Positions 21,532 to 33,391 of a stretch of DNA of 64,000 nt are shown one piece after another. Each line of letters opens with the position of its first letter. Within the stretch, counting starts at the first letter, position 1. The stretch is from the NCBI GenBank assembly GCA_028641055.1, contig CM054062.1:24746536-24810535 (forward strand), written 5' to 3'. Below the pieces are notes generated by a model. That model was not told the origin of the DNA. It saw only the letters and a list, made by a program, of their open reading frames with translations, and made no database searches. Origin of the DNA: Alopecurus myosuroides. Its lineage: Eukaryota > Streptophyta > Magnoliopsida > Poales > Poaceae. The translations under genes were made by a program, and so were the position numbers.

Positions 21532-23020
21532 TGCTGACCCACAAGCATAGGGGGTGTATCGTAGTACTTTCGATAAATACGAGTGTCGAACCCAACGAGG
21601 AGAAGAAGGTGTTGACAAGCAGGTTGGATAGAGGATTCACTTTAACACTAGCAAACAGGTTTTTGGTGGTTTTTGATATATCAAATAAATAAAGTGCAAG
21701 TAAATAAAATACAGTAAATATAATTGCAGTGAGTGGCCCAATCCTTTTGAGAGAAAAGGACAAGCCGGTTGTTCTACTTATGATTACCAAACGCTCTCGA
21801 GGACACATGGGGACTTCGTCAAGCGCTTTCGTTTCATGCACTTGATTAATATTCATTGTTTTGATAGGTTTTGTGTGGGTGAACCTATGCTAATGCACTA
21901 CCCAACTAGGACTAATACATACTTCTGATTAAACCCCTTGCAAGCATCCACAAATACAAGAAAGTAATTAAGATAAATCTAGCCACAACCTTAAACTCTA
22001 GGATCCTAAACTCCCTCGTGCATCGGTTTCCTAACGGGGGTTTAGGTTTATGTCTCTCTGGAAACCCCACAATTAGTAGCCATATACAGAATGCATCCTC
22101 CTAGGACCATAAAGTTGAAGTATCATGTAGTCGATGTTCACATGACACCATTAGAAGAATAACACCACAACTTAAATATCAAACCACTATATATTACTTC
22201 AACATAATTCCACTACTAACATTTTGACTTCTCCCATGTCCTTAAGAACTAACCGAACTACTCACAAGACATCATATGGATATCAGAGGTGATATAATGA
22301 TGAATAACAATCTGGTCATTAAGTGCAAACACCGATAAATCTCGTAAGCATCAACTACTAACAAGTAATCCACACCGGGAGAGAGATCTAATGAAGAACA
22401 ACAATATAGAACCCTAATCGTTACAGCAGGATGGAGATGGACGGTGCGGGTGATGGTGTTGGTGATGATGACGATGATGATCCCCGGAGTGATGACGGTG
22501 ATGATGGAGATGATTTCCCCTCTCCCGGGAGAAATTTCCCCGGCAGATTTTCTCCCTGCCGGAGAGCTTTTCTCTCTCTCTGTTGTTTTCCGCCCCGAGG
22601 AGGCGGCGGAATATTTCCTTGATCTATCTGTGAGGCTTAGGGTTCCCCGGGGTTCAAGTATGCGAAAGGAGGCGGCCATAGGTGGGATAGGGTCGCCACA
22701 CCACCCCAGGCGCGACCAAGGGGGGGCGCCCAGGCATGGTGTGGGCCCCATGTGGCCCCCCCTCCGGGTCTCCTCGTGGCTAGCTCCCTCTTCTAGACAT
22801 CTAAGACATCCATGATGCCCCTTCTTCTTGTGATCTTCTGAAGTAGGGTATCTTGACGGTTCTTTTTTCCATCAGATTTCTGGTCCCGGTGTTTATTCTC
22901 CAAAAATTATGAAAATGCAAAATAAGATAAAATAACATAATTAATGCACCATAATATGAGATATATCAATGAATAACAGAAAATTACAATATAAAATAGT
23001 GATGCAAAATGGACGTATCA
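21532..23020 (-). repeat. 3' LTR of element A
   Basis: 1,489 bp, ending in GGACGTATCA (plus-strand view), which is the complement of the TGATACGTCC start shared with the C LTRs. The outer end reads TGCTGACCC where C has TGATGACCC, a point change in the terminal box. A GAT/ATG-rich trinucleotide region at 22430-22520 produces spurious Met/Asp-rich frames. Confidence 0.9.
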
Positions 23021-24690
23021 AATCCCCCCAAGATTAGACCTCGCTTGTCCCCAAACAAAACCGAACTCAGTAAACATGACCACAGGTTTATGGAGTGAGG
23101 TGTCGATAAATAAAATACGGACAAGAAGCATCACATCTATTAATACACAAGTCATTCTAGACAACAACTTCCTCTCATATAATTAAACTTGAAACAAGTA
23201 GAGGAAATCACAATAAAGGTGCAAAGAGGAAATCATAGTTGGTGAAGGCAAACTTCGTTCTTGGTTAGAGAACAATTAACAGAGTACTTATCTTTCGATC
23301 AGAGTCCTTATATTAGAGATTATATTGCAGAGTTTATCATGCTCAATCATAAAAGTATCTTTGCTTTGATAGGTAACTTTCAAAGTGGTATTCAATCAGA
23401 TAAAAACATTTGTACTAAACAAGGAAGAATAAAGGACATGATTGAGTAAATCAACATATAGATGGATGGATCACAACAACTCAAATGCTTGCATAAGACA
23501 GAAAGGAGCAGGTTTACCGACTCAACATAAAAGTAAAAGATAGGTCCTTCGCAGAGGGAAGCAGGGAGTAACTCATGTGCTAGAGCTTTTCATTTGATAA
23601 ACAGAAGTACTGAAAACAATTTTGAGAGTGGTGTATGTTTTTGTCAACGAATGGCAAACAGAAAATACAGTGCGTCACAAGCCAACTAGACTTCACAAGA
23701 GCGTCTCCCATTGAAGGACGCAACTGGTATAGAAGGTCATCCCTCTTTCTCTTTTGTTTACACAATTATGCTTTGACTGATAAATCAGGGGCAAAAATAG
23801 TGAAGTGAATTTGTAGTATTAAGTTTGGGGTTGGGCACCCTGCTGCCAGCTCTTCTATCATTTGGATAAGCGGATGAAGCCACTTGTCCAGGTGTGTAAA
23901 GTCCAATCAACAAGTGAGATAAAGATTCTCTATTTGCGTCCTCATGAGCTAAAACAGGGGCACAAAACAGGTGCAATTTTGAAGGTTTTTAAAGTAGCAC
24001 ACAATCAATTTACTTGGAGTGGCGGTTAAATACCACATATAGGTAGGTATGATGGACACAAATGGCATGGTTTTGGGGTTCAAGGTTTGGATGCACGAGA
24101 AGCATTCCCTCCCAGTACATGTTTTTGGCTAGCAAGGCTGGGTAGCAAGCACAAGAGTTGAGGGAAAACAAACAAATATACATATGATAGAACCAATAAT
24201 GCAATCTTCCTTGGTGGTACAAACAATCTTACTTGAGAACACTAAGCTTATGAGCTAACAAAAAAGAAATATCATGGAATAATATATCTACATGCAACTC
24301 CCTCTTTTCTACTTAAATCTCAACGTATTGTTGCTACTGACCAATGCTAAGTTTGCCAAAAACCAACTAGATTAACTTGATGCTCCAATATTGATACCTA
24401 TACTAATAACAAGATGAACCATATAACAAAAACTGCAAACTAAAATAAAGTGTAGAAAGTAAATGATGAAACTTCTCATTAATATTCCATTACGGCAACT
24501 CAAACCAAGGGATAAATCGATAACCAACTAAAGGAGAGATACTTCCATACTTCACACCATCCTATATGATAACTTCTCTATCCATGATATGACTCTACTA
24601 AAATGTAAAAAGGTGAAAGATAAAGGTGTGATACCGTGGCACTCCCCCAAGCTTGGAACAAGCCAAGGGGATGCCAATACCAATGATGCA
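23021..24690 (-). other. PPT and 3' non-coding region of element A
   Basis: ATCCCCCCAAG at 23022-23032 (minus: CTTGGGGGGAT) is the PPT next to the 3' LTR. The rest is non-coding. It includes the block at about 23500-23990 that recurs in C, D and E, and a second PPT-like motif at 24638-24656. Confidence 0.75.
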
Positions 24691-25043
24691 TTATTTCTTC
24701 GGTGGTGGTGGTGAACTCTTCTCAATCAAGGCATGGAAACGCTCCAGCATCTCGCGAAATCTGTCATTCTCTTTTAAAGTAACTCCACCTCCGTCCTTAG
24801 AGCTCGATATGGATCGCAGAACTCATCTGTGACTCGAAGAGCTTCCTCTATTCCAGGGATGGAGCTAAGACCTGGAACTGATGGTCTTGGTCCCTTCATC
24901 TTACAAGAAGAAACACCTTTAGCGTTATTTGATGACATCCTCTTTGCTTCCCTCTTGATGCCCTGGTCCATGTTCTTGCGCTTGGGACCTTGGAGATCAT
25001 CTTCCATCGGCTCCTTCCCATTGTTGTTGTTGGCAGAGGCCAT
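24691..25043 (-). pseudogene. Post-pol ORF of element A, function unknown
   Basis: Starts MASANNNNGK at 25043 and is open for 89 codons to 24774. A one-base shift near 24775 leads into a charged helical stretch ending IEKSSPPPPKK at 24691. The element C counterpart (54478-55011) shares the start (M-x-SANNN-x-GK, then EDDLQ) and the end (IEK-x-SPPPP), while the middle differs. Its position after pol is where Athila elements carry an envelope-like ORF. However, I see no signal peptide or membrane segment; the protein looks polar and basic. The function is unknown. Confidence 0.65.
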
Positions 25044-25381
25044 GATGCTTCTAAAACTAAAAATAGATCCTGGCAGAAACAGGTCGAAATAGAAACACGA
25101 CGAGAAAACGATATACGGGCCTCAGGGATCTGAGGGATTATATAGCAGAAACATACGTAATGAAAGGAAGGTACAAGTCGAAAACAGGTCGGAGAGGGGC
25201 TCCGGGGCGCCCACACCATAGCCAGGAGCGGCCAGGGGTGGGACCATGCCCAGACATGGTGTGGTGCCCTCGGGCACCGTCTCCTCCCCTCTTCGGCTCA
25301 ATATTTTTCATATTTTTCCATAAATGAATAAAATAAAAGTTGGAAAGCGATACATGAACTTTTTCTTAATAGAACTGTTAC
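25044..25381. other. Spacer between the post-pol ORF and pol of element A
   Basis: A 338-bp non-coding gap. It matches the equivalent gap in C (54138-54477) in order and partly in sequence, for example the segment reading 'gtgtgggcgccccggagcccc' on the C strand. No coding potential is seen. Confidence 0.5.
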
Positions 25382-26884
25382 CTATTCGAAAACAGACTCT
25401 GCACATTCTGGAATCTTCCCTCTAATAAACTTCTTCGGAGTCATTACTTGAATAATATCAACATCTTCATCATAAGAATCCCCGAAAATATAATGTTTGA
25501 GTCTTTGCCCATTTACCACTTGTGTAGTGTTATCTTTGAGGGAAGCAATTTTGAGTGCACCCGAATGATACACTTCTTCAATAACATAAGGTCCTTCCCA
25601 TCTTGATAGTAATTTTCCTGCAAAAAATCTGAGACGAGACCTATACAATAGAACTTTCTCACCAAGAGGAAAATCTCTTTTAATAATTATCCTATCGTGC
25701 CATTGTTTAAGTTTCTCTTTAAAGAGTCTAGCATTTTCATAAGCTTCACATCTCCATTCATCTAGAGAACTCAAGTCAAGCATTCTTTTCTTACCAGCAA
25801 GTTTAAAATCTTTATTAAGATCTTTCACTACCCAATAAGCTTTGTGTTCTAATTCTAAAGGCAAGTGACAGCTTTTCCATAAACCATTTTATAAGGAGGC
25901 ATGACCATAGGATTTTTATAAGAAGTTCTATAATCCCATAAAGCATCATTCAACTTATCAGACCATTTTTTCCTGGATTTATTAACAGTCTTTTGCAAGA
26001 TAGATTTAATTTCTCTATTTGGTAATTCTACTTGCCCACTGGTTTGAGGATGATAAGCTGAGGCAATTCTATGATTAACATCATTTTAGCAAGGGTTTTT
26101 CTAAAACCACCATGAATAAAGTGAGAACCTCCATCGGTCATAAGATATCTAGGCACACCAAACCTAGGGAAAATAATATCTTTAAGCATTTTAAAGAGGT
26201 CTCACCATCAGCACTTTTTGTAGGTATAGCTTCTACCCATTTAGTAACATAATAAACAACAACAAGAATATGAGTGTAACCATTTGAAGGAGGAAACAGA
26301 CCCATAAAGTCAAATCCCTAACAATCAGAAGGTTCAATAACAAGATAATAACTCATAGGAATTTCATTACGTCTAGAAATATTGCCAACTCTATGACATT
26401 CATTACAAGATAAAAAAATTACGTGCATCTTTAAAGAGAGTAGGCCAATAAAAACCTGATTGTAGAACCTTTTGTGCGGTTCTATCTCCATCATGATGTC
26501 CTCCATAAGCACTGCCATGTCATTTTTTCAATATTTCACGTTGTTCATGATCTGGAACACACCTTCTCATAATACCATCTACTTCTTTTTTATATAAATG
26601 TGGTTCATCCCAAAAATAATGCCTCAAGTCATAAAATAATTTCCTTCTTTGTTGAGTTGTAAATGTTGGAGGCAAATACTTGCAAACAATAAAGTTAGCA
26701 TAATATGTATACCATGGACTATCTTGGGAGCTTACTTTTTATCGCGGCCAACTGACCATTTGGCAAACTATCATTAACAGGAATAGGGTCATAGGCAATA
26801 TTTTCCAATCTAGACAAGTTATCAGAAACATGATTTTCAGCACCCTTTCTATCCACAATATGCAAATCAAACTCTTGTAAAATG
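25382..26884 (-). pseudogene. pol: Element A pol remnant: end of RNase H and integrase
   Basis: The 5' edge is cut inside RNase H ([27 protein letters not shown], at about 26880-26790 on the minus strand). The integrase has a zinc-finger region and an ISRR segment at about 26370, then a decayed catalytic core with several stops (26050-26330). The C-terminal part (25382-25864) is intact for 160 codons, with ELEHKAYW, WRCEAYENA and LSRWEGPYVIEE. Decay is uneven: the catalytic core is broken and the C-terminal domain is clean. Confidence 0.85.
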
Positions 26885-27736
26885 AAAACTTGTATTTGAT
26901 GGATACCAAAGACCATGAGAGGGAGCGTCAACCAAGTACCTAAGAATCCTCTTGACCGCAATCATATGGCTTTCCTTGGGGTTAGATTGAAATCTTGCAC
27001 ACAAACCCACACAAAACATAATATCCGGTCTAGATGCAGAAAGATAAAGCAAAGAGCCAATCATAGAACGATAGAGTTTTGGATCAACTGGTATACCTTC
27101 GTGATCCATTTTAAGGTTCACGGTTGTTGACACGGGAAAACCCAATGGTTTAGCATTGATCATATCAAATTTCTTGAGCAGTTATTTAATATATTTTGCT
27201 TGACAAATGAAGGTTCCTTCATAATATTTCTTGATCTCAAAACCAAAAAAGAACTTCAATTCCCCTATCATAGACATTTCAGACCACTTGTGAGTAGCTT
27301 AAAATTTTTTTCTACAAAAACCAGGGTAGAGGATCCGAATATAATATCATCAACATATACCTGGCGCACAAAGAAATGTCCATCTACACTTTTGGTAAAG
27401 AGTGTGGGATCAATTACCGCAAGTACGAAACCACAATCTACTAAAAACTCCTTTAGGTGATCATACCAAGCATGTGGGGCTTGTTTGAGGCCATACAAAT
27501 CCTTATGGAGTAAGTAGACATGGTCAGGATACTTGGGATCTTTGAAACCCGAAGGTTGTTTGACATATAGCAACTCATTTAGTGGAAAATTTAGAAATGC
27601 ACTTTTAACATCCATTTGATGCAAGATGAAGTTATGACTAGTGGCAAATGCAAGTAATATACGAATGGATTCAAGTCTAGCTACGAGAGCGAAAGTTTCA
27701 CTGTAGTCAAGTCCTTCGACTTGAGAGTAGCCTTGA
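26885..27736 (-). pseudogene. pol: Copia reverse transcriptase, main part
   Basis: The minus strand shows GYSQVEGLDYSETFA, MDVKSAFLN (first catalytic Asp), YGLKQAPHAWYDHL, YVDDIIFGS at about 27332-27360, and the RT-to-RNase H region [20 protein letters not shown] with KRILRYL. Frames change near 27165-27267. The right end is cut by element B in the KTRLVAQGYSQ motif and the left end by the A deletion. Confidence 0.9.
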
Positions 27737-27741
27737 GCAAT

Positions 27742-29314
27742 TGATGGCTGATGCTCGTTGGTAGACCCCAAGTGTAGGGTGTGTAGAGTGCAGCGGAACG
27801 TTTTCCCTCAGAAAGAAACCAAGGTTGCATCGACTAGTAGCAGAAAGAAATCACTCCCGAAGGTTGATGTAGCTGATGTTGGTAGGACGCACTACCGGTT
27901 CAGCAGCAGCGTGGAATCTACACAACACAATCAAATTACTTTGCCCCAACGAAGCAGTGAGGTTGTCAATCTCACCGGTTTGCTGAAACAAAGGATTAGG
28001 CGTACCGTGTGGAAAATAATATTTGTCTGCAGTAGATCAAAGAGAACAATAATTGCAGCAGTAAAACAGTGGTTGTATATCAGTGTAAAGAAACGGACCG
28101 GGGTCCACAGTTCACTAGAGATGTCTCTCCAAAACAGATAGATAACATGTTGGGTAAAAATATTAGAGCTGGGCAATTGAAAAATATAAAGGCTGCACAG
28201 GTGCATATGCATGACATGATGAATACTATGTGATTCATGCGGGCATTACAACAAGATACATTGACCGTTATCCAACTGCATCTATGACTAATAATCCATC
28301 CTCAGAGTGTCATCGGATCAAACTTTGGGTATTAAGTTGCAAGCAACAGATAATTGTAGTAAGCAAAGTGTGTAATGTAAACAATGAAATCATCCTTAGA
28401 CAAAGCATTGTTGTTTTCTCCCTGATGGCAACAACACATCCCCCACATGTTTACGTTTCTGTCGCTCGAGCGTGAATGAAAGGGAGGCATGAACCCACTA
28501 TCGAGCATAAATACTCCCTCGTGGAGTTACAAGCATCAACTTGGCCAGAGCATCTACTAGTAAAGGAGAGCATGCAATATCATAAATAACATACACATGA
28601 AAAGAACATAATAGATTGATAATCATTAGACATAGCATTCAATATTCATCAGATCCCAGCAAACACAACATGTAGCATTACAATAAGATGATCTTGATCA
28701 TGTTAGGCAGCTCACAAGATCTAAACATGAGGCATAAATAGGAGAGAACAACCATCTAGCTACTGCTATGGACCTATAGTCCTGGGATGAACTACTCACG
28801 CATCACTCCGGAGGCCGGCATGGTGATGAAGAGGCCTCCGGTGATGATTCCCCCTCCTGGCAGGGTGCTGGGGAGAGCTCCAGAACCCTCCCGAACTAGG
28901 GTTGACGATGACGGCGGCTGCGGATGTTTTTGGTGGAAAAGGCTGGTGTCTTTAGGGTTAACCCTCCGAGAGGGCCATCCGGGGGGCCCACACCACCCTT
29001 GGGCACGACTAAGGGGGGCACCGCCTCATGGTGCGGGGCCCCTGAGGCCCCCCTCCGGGTCTCCTCCAGACTCTGTGTTCGTGATGACTTTCTAAGACTT
29101 GAGGGTTTTGTTTCGTCCAATTCCGAGAATATTTCCAGAACAACTTTTCAGAAACTAAAAACAACAGAAAACGGGAACTGGCTCTCTGGCATCTTGTCAA
29201 TAGGTTAGTTCCAGAAAATCCAGAAAAATGACATAAAGTGTCTAAGAAACATGTGGCATATGGCATGAAATCATCATGGAACATAAGAAATTATGGATAT
29301 GTTGAGACGTATCA
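27742..29314 (-). repeat. 3' LTR of element B
   Basis: Starts TGATGGCTGATGCTCG and ends GAGACGTATCA in the plus view. It aligns with the three 5' LTR pieces, for example around 28760-28930 against 40663-40870, and with LTR D at 60230-61797. GC-rich sequence at 28790-29070 gives spurious frames on both strands. Confidence 0.92.
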
Positions 29315-31417
29315 AGCATCCCCAAGCTTAGTTCCTACTCGTCCTCGAGTAGGTAAACGATAAAAACAAATAATGTCTGAGGTGACATGCTACCAACATA
29401 AACTTTATCATCGTAATGTAAGGTGTGTAAACTAAAATCAAATGAGTAAAGGTTGTGGTTTATAGTTGATATACAGTAATGTATAAACCATTAAAGAATA
29501 ACAAAGTAAAACTTTTTTTAACGATAAATACTAAAGACAATCCACTGTGCAAAGTATATTAAAGATGATTTAAGCTTCAAGAACAACAATATAATCATCC
29601 TAAGCATCCAATTATCATAACAACTCCTGTTAGGATCAAGCCAAGCGACAACAATGCACACATGAAAAAACTATCAAGCTATTTGGTCACTCAAAACGAG
29701 CAAGTGTTCCGTATTGGTTCCCGACACAAGGATGTTATGGCTAAAAGAACATTATGGGGGGGGGGGGGGTGGAAGGTCAATGGAAGAAAGTCTCACACAG
29801 CTGAAAGTCATCATTAGACAATAGGAAGTCTTATAATCGAAGCTATGCAAGGAGTAGTGATTGCCACACAACGGATGCACATAGAGCTATAAGTATATGA
29901 AAGCTCTCCAATGGAACTAGTGGGGGTGCATCCAACTTGCTTGCTCACGAAGACCTAGAGCACTTTTGAGGAGGCTCATCATTGGAATATACAAGCCAAG
30001 TTCTATAATGTAAGTTCCCCACATAGTTATGTAAGTCATAAAATGAAAACTCTCTCCAAACTGAAGTATTGGTGCTAACTAAGCACAAGTGTGGAATAAA
30101 TGATAGTAGTGCTTCCCCTTCTCTCTTTATTATCTCTCTTTTGCCCTCTTTCTTTTTCTTTTTTTGGGCCTTTTCTCTTTTTTATATATATATATAATCT
30201 CACTCGTAGGGAAAACACTCTATTTTACAATGAATCATCACACTTTTAGTACTCATAACTGAAACTGAAAAATCTCTGATGTATAAAACTAAATGCTCGT
30301 GCCAGTGTAGCCGTATGCAAAATAACAATGGAACATGCAACAAGTAACATAATGGTGATGGATGTTGTATGGCAATATATCTCGGAATGGCTATGGAAAT
30401 GCCATGATAGGTAGGTATGGTGGCTGTTTTGAGGAAGATATTTTTAGGCTTATGTGTAGAAGAAGAAAGTTCTCCCACTGGGTTTGGATGTACTGGCGAA
30501 GTTTGCACCAACTCTCAATGAAAGAATGGGCAATGCATAGTACCGAATAGGCTAGCAAATATGGATGGTGGAAGTGCTAGAAAACCGCAACTTAGAACTA
30601 ACAAGTTAAAAGATTACATCTAGAAATCCGATTATCCAAGGAATACTGAAGATCACTCCTAGAGGGTCCGTGGCAGTGACAATTCACTATTGTCTACCCC
30701 GACCGTAGCGCGTAACAAAAGGCCATTTAGATTGTTATCCGCAGAGGAAGTCATATACCATTATACTGTCAACTTTTTTTTTCGAGGGGGCACAGTTTCA
30801 AGCTTCTAGACCAACCATTAATTGTTTTTACTTCACTAGACCAGCAGGTTTACCATTAAGCATATTAATATCTCAAAACAACAACATATAATCAAGTGAA
30901 ACAGTTTAATGACCCACTAGAGCATGCAAGACTTTTCCAACATACTGTCTACCACATGTAGCATTTTCTATTTCCATCAAACACCAAACAACAAAAACTA
31001 CTCTCACTAATATAGCAATGAAACAAGAGAGAACTAACATAACTCTAATAGAACTAACAACTCTGAATAAGAGATGCATGAAAAATAGGATCTAAAAGGA
31101 TTTGTAGCAGCTAGAAGAAAAACTAAGAATACGAGCATGGAAGAAAACGAGTATCCAAATGAAAAGGCGGAGCGTGTCTCTCTTCCACACAAAGAATGTT
31201 AGGTTCTAACTATATTTATTGCAGCATATAAAACAAAATAAAGTAAAACAAAAAACAAACAGACACTGCAAGTAAAGTGCATATGATGTGACCGACTAAA
31301 AATATAGTTTCACTAGAAGTGACCTGATAATTTGCTGATGAAGAAGGTGATGCCTTGGGCATCCCCAATCTTAGACGCTTGATTCTTCTTGGAATTTGCT
31401 GGGATGAACCACAAGGG
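29315..31417 (-). other. PPT and 3' non-coding region of element B, left part
   Basis: GCATCCCCAAGCTTAG at 29316-29331 is the PPT next to the LTR. The rest is AT-rich with no supported coding sequence. It contains a G homopolymer at about 29756-29769, a polypyrimidine tract at 30114-30180 followed by (TA)n at 30183-30195, and a PPT-like word at about 31351-31370. Confidence 0.7.
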
Positions 31418-32728
31418 TGTTGGAACGCGTAGACATAAACAAAAAATTCTACGCAATACTTCCAAGATCAAGCCAAGGTAGAAGGCCACGAGGATTACCA
31501 CTAGACGCGCAGGTGCGGATTATCGATGAAGCACGTCGATGCAATGTAGTCCCACGATCTGATCCAGCCGATCCAATCCCGCAATCGTCGAAATGCTGAA
31601 CGTACATCACCTCTGCCGGTATCCACACGTACGAGGAGGAGCTCCGACGGCGGACTGCTAGGTCCGGTGCGGCGGCTGGACTGAGTGGGGCTAGGGTTCC
31701 CAACGCATGGGAGTGGAAACTTATGCGCGTTGAGCAACCTGTGCCCCTCTTTATATAGCGAGTGGGAGTGGGCTGCACAACGCTTGTGGCCCATTCCCTC
31801 CGTGATTCCAACTCACTAATTTAGTCCATTTCCGGTTCGGGTCCAACCCGACCAATATACTTTCTCCTGCTCTTAAGTGTGCGACCCTGCAGGCTCATTG
31901 CGACTTGGACACGATTGGAGTCCAACTCCCAATTGATCAATTGGTAGCGGCTCCTAGCAGAACGTGGCGACTCCCAAGTGCCATAGAGTCATTACGATAT
32001 ACCTTCCAATGTGATTTTCATTTGAGTCTCTTTTGCCTCACGATAAACCTTGTCGAACTATAGGCGAATTATCGTCATCCCTTAAATAGCTCAACTCTCT
32101 TCTCGGTCTGTGATATATGATTAGTATGACTAACTCTTAGTCAATAGACCCAGTTAACACTTAACCGAGTCGCACATGGCCATGCTTCCAGAATCACATC
32201 ACTCGAGAGGGCCCCGGAAATATCTCTCTAGTTGGAGGGGAAAAATCCCATCTTGATTATCCACATCACGCAACTTGCTTCTCATTCGACCCAAAATCTA
32301 CCTTGTCACGGAACAACGTTTGACAGAACCTAAGTCGGTGATTCATAAATCGAATTGTGCGACAACCTCAGGTCTAAGGATTACATTGATTGAGACATGC
32401 AAATGACGACCTACTCGTTGTATCTCAATATGGGTCAGTCCGAGTTGCTAAACTCTTTAGCCAAGTCTTTGATCGTTGGAATGGCATCGCCATGCCCATG
32501 ACAAGTGGAACCGAGTCATCAGCCAACACTCACATTAGTCTAGGGTGTGTGTCCAACATAACCTTAATGAGGACAATTTAGCATGAACAACATGAATACA
32601 TAGTTCCACAATCGAATCACATATTCAATGATATATATCAGATGTTCAAAACAAGGACGACTTAAGAACTTTATGAATACATTGGGAATTACATCATACA
32701 TGATTTCCTCTAGGGCATATTCCCAACA
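31418..32728 (-). mobile_element. Copia-type solo LTR (Angela/WIS/BARE-like) in element B
   Basis: 1,311 bp with TGTTGGAA and CCCAACA ends. On the minus strand it begins TGTTGGGAATATGCCCTAGA, the opening I associate with Angela/WIS/BARE-type LTRs, and a TATATAAAG box lies at about 31748-31757. No internal region adjoins it. The flanks AAGGG and GGGGG match only in part, so a TSD is not clear. Orientation is taken from the TATA box and the opening word. Confidence 0.75.
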
Positions 32729-33391
32729 GGGGGCATCCCCAAGCTTTGGCTTAGCACTCTTCTTGATCACATTATATCACCCTCTTCTCTTGACCCTTGA
32801 AAACTTCCTTCACACCAAACTCAATGTAATTCACAATAGAGGGTTAGTGCACAATCAAAAATTCACATGTTCTACATGAAAACAAGCATTATTAATACTT
32901 TTTAAACATTAGCTACATCCACTAATGTTCTGTGGAGCAAATAAATCCACTCGACATAGCAAAAGAGAGAATGCAAGTAAAAAGGAAGAATCTGTAAAAA
33001 CTAGAACAATTTGTGAAGCCAATTTTTTTCCGGGGCATTTGTGTTGCTCAAATAAAAAACACAAAGCTAGAAAAAGTTTCGGAATTAGCTGAGGAATAAG
33101 CACAAAAATTTGCAGGTCATTTTGATCTTTCTGTGAATTTACACGAAGTGAACGGTCGACAACAGAAATCTGTTTCCTGCATAGAAATCCAAAACTAATC
33201 TCAACTTTCACTAGAGACTTTACTTGGACAACAAATGCGAGAAAATAAAGATACAAATGAGTTGCTATAGAAGTAAACAACACCTTGACTCAAAGAAAAC
33301 AAAGAAAAACAAAGCCAAAATAAAACCACGGGTTATCACCCAAGAAATGCTTTTCTTTAACGCCTTTTAGCTAGGCCCAAAAAACATAGAA
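32729..33391 (-). other. Non-coding internal region of element B, right part
   Basis: Begins with another PPT-like word (GCATCCCCAAGCTTTGG at 32733-32749) and ends near the sequence at 33330-33370 that resembles the 5' part of the E internal region (about 49700-49745). No RT, RNase H or integrase motif appears, so the pol gene is missing between protease and 3' UTR. Confidence 0.65.

Larger units (their letters stand above)
21532..26884 (-). mobile_element. Athila-like gypsy element A, 5' half deleted
   Basis: Minus-strand element with a 3' LTR (21532-23020), PPT, 3' non-coding region, a post-pol ORF and the distal half of pol. At 26884 the sequence leaves the RNase H region of A and enters copia RT without any 5' LTR. 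Its LTR starts and ends like those of element C (TGATACGTCCATTTTGC), so A and C belong to one family. The missing 5' half and about 75 bp of copia were lost in one deletion. Confidence 0.88.

Noticed and set aside
22431..22815. Met/Val/Asp-rich frames in LTR A (and equivalents in LTRs C)
   Set aside because: They come from GAT/CAT trinucleotide repeats within LTRs and differ between copies.
28787..29208. Possible genes in the GC-rich part of the B and D LTRs
   Set aside because: The same sequence occurs in every LTR of the family with shifts and stops; it is LTR sequence.
29756..29769. G homopolymer as a functional signal
   Set aside because: It is a single slippage-prone run with no partner in the related element D and may partly be a sequencing artefact.
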